In this document: in pieces, positions 23,976-25,253 of the stretch | Position numbering within the stretch: the first letter of the stretch is position 1 | Layout: each line of letters opens with the position of its first letter | NCBI RefSeq assembly: GCF_001557325.1 | Contig: NZ_LSJS01000092.1 | Coordinates: 1-25,253, forward strand | DNA: 25,253 bases | DNA from: Erythrobacter donghaensis | GTDB lineage: Bacteria > Pseudomonadota > Alphaproteobacteria > Sphingomonadales > Sphingomonadaceae | Reading direction: 5' to 3' | Notes under the pieces: generated by a model | Told to the model about the DNA's origin: nothing | Database searches by the model: none | What the model saw: only the letters and a program-made list of their open reading frames with translations | Made by a program: the position numbers and the translations under genes

Positions 23976-24395
23976 ATGGCCGACATCCTCATCGTCGAAG
24001 CGCGCTTCTACGCCCACCTCAACGACATGCTGATCGCCGGCGCGCGCGCCGCGCTCGAAGCCAAGGGCCACAAGGTCGAGGTGCTGACCGTGCCCGGCGC
24101 GCTCGAGATCCCCGGCGCGATCGCGCTCGCGGCCGAGGCCGACCGCTATGACGCCTTCGTTGCCATCGGCGTGGTGATCCGCGGCGAAACCTACCACTTC
24201 GAGATCGTCGCCGGCGAAAGCGCGCGTGCGATCATGGCGCTGACGATGGACGGGATCGCGATCGGCAACGGCATTCTCACAGTCGAGAACGAGGCCCAGG
24301 CGTTGATTCGCGCCGACCCGGCGCAAAAGGACAAGGGCGGCGAGGCGGCCAAGGCGGCGCTCGCGCTGCTCGCGCTTCAGGACCGTTTCGGTTGA
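23976..24395 (+). CDS. ribH: RibH, lumazine synthase
   Basis: This enzyme condenses the RibB product with the ribityl-aminouracil to give 6,7-dimethyl-8-ribityllumazine. At 139 residues it is slightly short but complete for the family. Visible features are the N-terminal RFY (10-12), [11 protein letters not shown] (39-49), and [12 protein letters not shown] with the catalytic His74. The ending with [12 protein letters not shown] is usual. It is coupled to ribB, four bases downstream, and followed by a hairpin terminator candidate. Confidence 0.96.
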   Translation: MADILIVEARFYAHLNDMLIAGARAALEAKGHKVEVLTVPGALEIPGAIALAAEADRYDAFVAIGVVIRGETYHFEIVAGESARAIMALTMDGIAIGNGILTVENEAQALIRADPAQKDKGGEAAKAALALLALQDRFG

Positions 24396-24403
24396 CCTTT
24401 GCA

Positions 24404-24439
24404 AGCCGGCCCGTCCCGCTCTGGAGCGCTTGGCCGGCT
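24404..24439 (+). terminator. Terminator candidate after ribH
   Basis: AGCCGGCC (24404-24411) and GGCCGGCT (24432-24439) pair perfectly. The 20-base loop can itself form CGCTC/GAGCG. Only a weak T-rich stretch (GTTTCCCTCT) follows. It lies eight bases past the ribH stop. Confidence 0.45.
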
Positions 24440-24477
24440 AGGTAGTTTCCCTCTGTAGATTTCCATAGGACATTAAC

Positions 24478-24726
24478 GTGATATCCGCCGCGTCACCGCG
24501 GCCGCGCGCACACATCGTGCGGCCACGCGTGGCAGGGTACGCGTCTGATTGGGATCTGATCGTGGAACACTACATACCGACTGCGCCGGGCGACGCCCGC
24601 GTGCCTGCGGCCATTGCTGCGCTGGAGCGCGAATTGGCCATTCTCGACGACATCGGCGCGCATATCGCGGGGGCCTATCTCGACGCGGCGATCGACCAGC
24701 TGCGGCGCGAACAGGCGCGGCGCTGA
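24478..24726 (+). CDS. Hypothetical small protein
   Basis: An open frame of 82 residues starts with GTG at 24478, with AGGA upstream. An in-frame GTG at 24562 would give 54 residues, so the start is uncertain. The C-terminal half is helical and looks like real protein (AALERELAILDDIGAHIAGA and then AIDQLRREQARR). The N-terminal 28 residues are rich in Arg and Pro and may be untranslated. No domain was recognised. Confidence 0.55.
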   Translation: MISAASPRPRAHIVRPRVAGYASDWDLIVEHYIPTAPGDARVPAAIAALERELAILDDIGAHIAGAYLDAAIDQLRREQARR

Positions 24727-24793
24727 AACCTCCTCGCGGCGATAATTTCGTCCACAAAATGAAAGACCTGCGTATTCATCCGTAAAGCAAACC

Positions 24794-24807
24794 AGAACGG
24801 ATGTTCT
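24794..24807. promoter_or_regulatory. Short palindrome upstream of the winged-helix gene
   Basis: AGAAC and GTTCT form a perfect dyad with a 4-base spacer, about 60 bases before the ATG at 24870. The GAAC-N4-GTTC shape resembles LexA boxes of Gram-positive bacteria, but alphaproteobacterial LexA uses GTTC-N7-GTTC, so another regulator is more likely. Confidence 0.3.
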
Positions 24808-24869
24808 TACATCGAGATCCATAGGCAATGCCCGGAGGGCGAATTTCCCGGGCTCCTGAGGGCGGATCG

Positions 24870-25253
24870 ATGGGCGAGATGAGGCACGACACCGGCCAGA
24901 TAATCGCAGGCGCTGATCTCGGCGCTGGCGCGGCGGTAGGACAAGGCGATGCCGCGCTGCTGTTCCACCCCCTCGCGGACGAGCTGATGGCGATCGCCGC
25001 CCGCCTGCGCGAGGCGGCGGAGGGCAGCGCCACGGCCGAGCCCGCCGATGTGCCCCCCGCCCGCGCTGCCCGCCCGGCCCGCAGCCACCTCGCGCTCGCC
25101 CGCAAGGCCTACGCCCTCCGGCGCAAGCGCGCGGCGTTGTTCGGCAATCCCGACCTGTTCGGCGAACCGGCGTGGGACATCCTGCTCGATCTCTACATCG
25201 CCGCCGGTGAGGGCAAACCCGTATCGGTCTCGAGCGCCTGCATCGGCTCGGCC
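24870..25253 (+). CDS. Winged-helix/MarR-like regulator, partial
   Basis: The reading frame from ATG at 24870 is open to the window edge, giving 128 residues without a stop. The N-terminal part has a helical ALLFHPLADELMAIAARLRE segment and an Ala/Pro-rich linker. Next come basic helices with RRKRAALFGNPDLFGEPAWD, ILLDLYIAAGEGKPVSVSSA and C-I-G-S-A. This matches the beginning of a winged helix-turn-helix (MarR-like) domain as I remember it from sphingomonad proteins. The rest of the gene is outside the window. Confidence 0.75.
   Translation, partial: MGEMRHDTGQIIAGADLGAGAAVGQGDAALLFHPLADELMAIAARLREAAEGSATAEPADVPPARAARPARSHLALARKAYALRRKRAALFGNPDLFGEPAWDILLDLYIAAGEGKPVSVSSACIGSA

Noticed and set aside
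22562..23992. A 476-residue open frame on the minus strand opposite ribB
   Set aside because: It mirrors the GC-rich codons of ribB and shows no recognisable domain, while ribB on the other strand is clear.
1..25253. CRISPR arrays, rRNA genes or long direct repeats
   Set aside because: No regularly spaced repeats and no rRNA-like sequence were seen on reading through the window.

Overview
The window looks like a high-GC alphaproteobacterial chromosome, most likely Sphingomonadales (Erythrobacteraceae or Sphingomonadaceae). The reasons are the protein style, the ribB variant with an N-terminal helix-turn-helix and a zinc-less RibA domain, and the partial winged-helix protein at the right edge. 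Positions 1-22589 read as the right-hand part of an integrative and conjugative element (ICE). Positions 22590-25253 read as the native chromosome.

Left block (1-11220): an unknown small gene on the minus strand, then a complete and tightly coupled mating-pair-formation operon on the plus strand: trbB-C-D-E-J-K-L-F-G-I plus a DUF2274 gene (804-10339). Many of these genes overlap by 1 or 4 bases. A convergent LysR-type regulator closes the block. No relaxase or coupling protein (traG) is visible, so those genes must lie further left or be missing. A perfect hairpin covers the ribosome binding site of trbB.

Cargo block (about 11221-20237): three modules, each pairing an AraC regulator with a divergent redox gene. 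They are AraC-1 with a cytochrome P460-like lipoprotein; AraC-2 with an AhpD-like protein (CMD1) and a small membrane protein; and AraC-3 with an operon of frameshifted AhpD-like protein (CMD2), SnoaL-like protein, Tat-exported ferritin-like protein, c-type cytochrome and an iron-sulfur uracil-DNA-glycosylase-like protein. The regulators resemble the hypochlorite sensor RclR in their Cys/His layout, most fully in AraC-2. I infer an oxidant-response cargo, possibly for reactive chlorine or peroxide. Decayed pieces of an IS110-type transposase and of a HicA-like gene lie between modules 2 and 3.

Right end of the element (20238-22589): a two-gene HicA-like/helix-turn-helix pair with a palindromic operator candidate (a possible toxin-antitoxin system), a P4-type tyrosine integrase, short repeats that look like integrase arm sites, and a 45-bp copy of the 3' end of a tRNA-Lys(CUU) gene, which is the attR site. 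The intact tRNA should lie at the other end of the element, outside the window.

Chromosome (22590-25253): ribB (DHBP synthase with a degenerate RibA domain), ribH, a probable terminator, a small unknown gene, and a truncated winged-helix regulator gene running off the edge.
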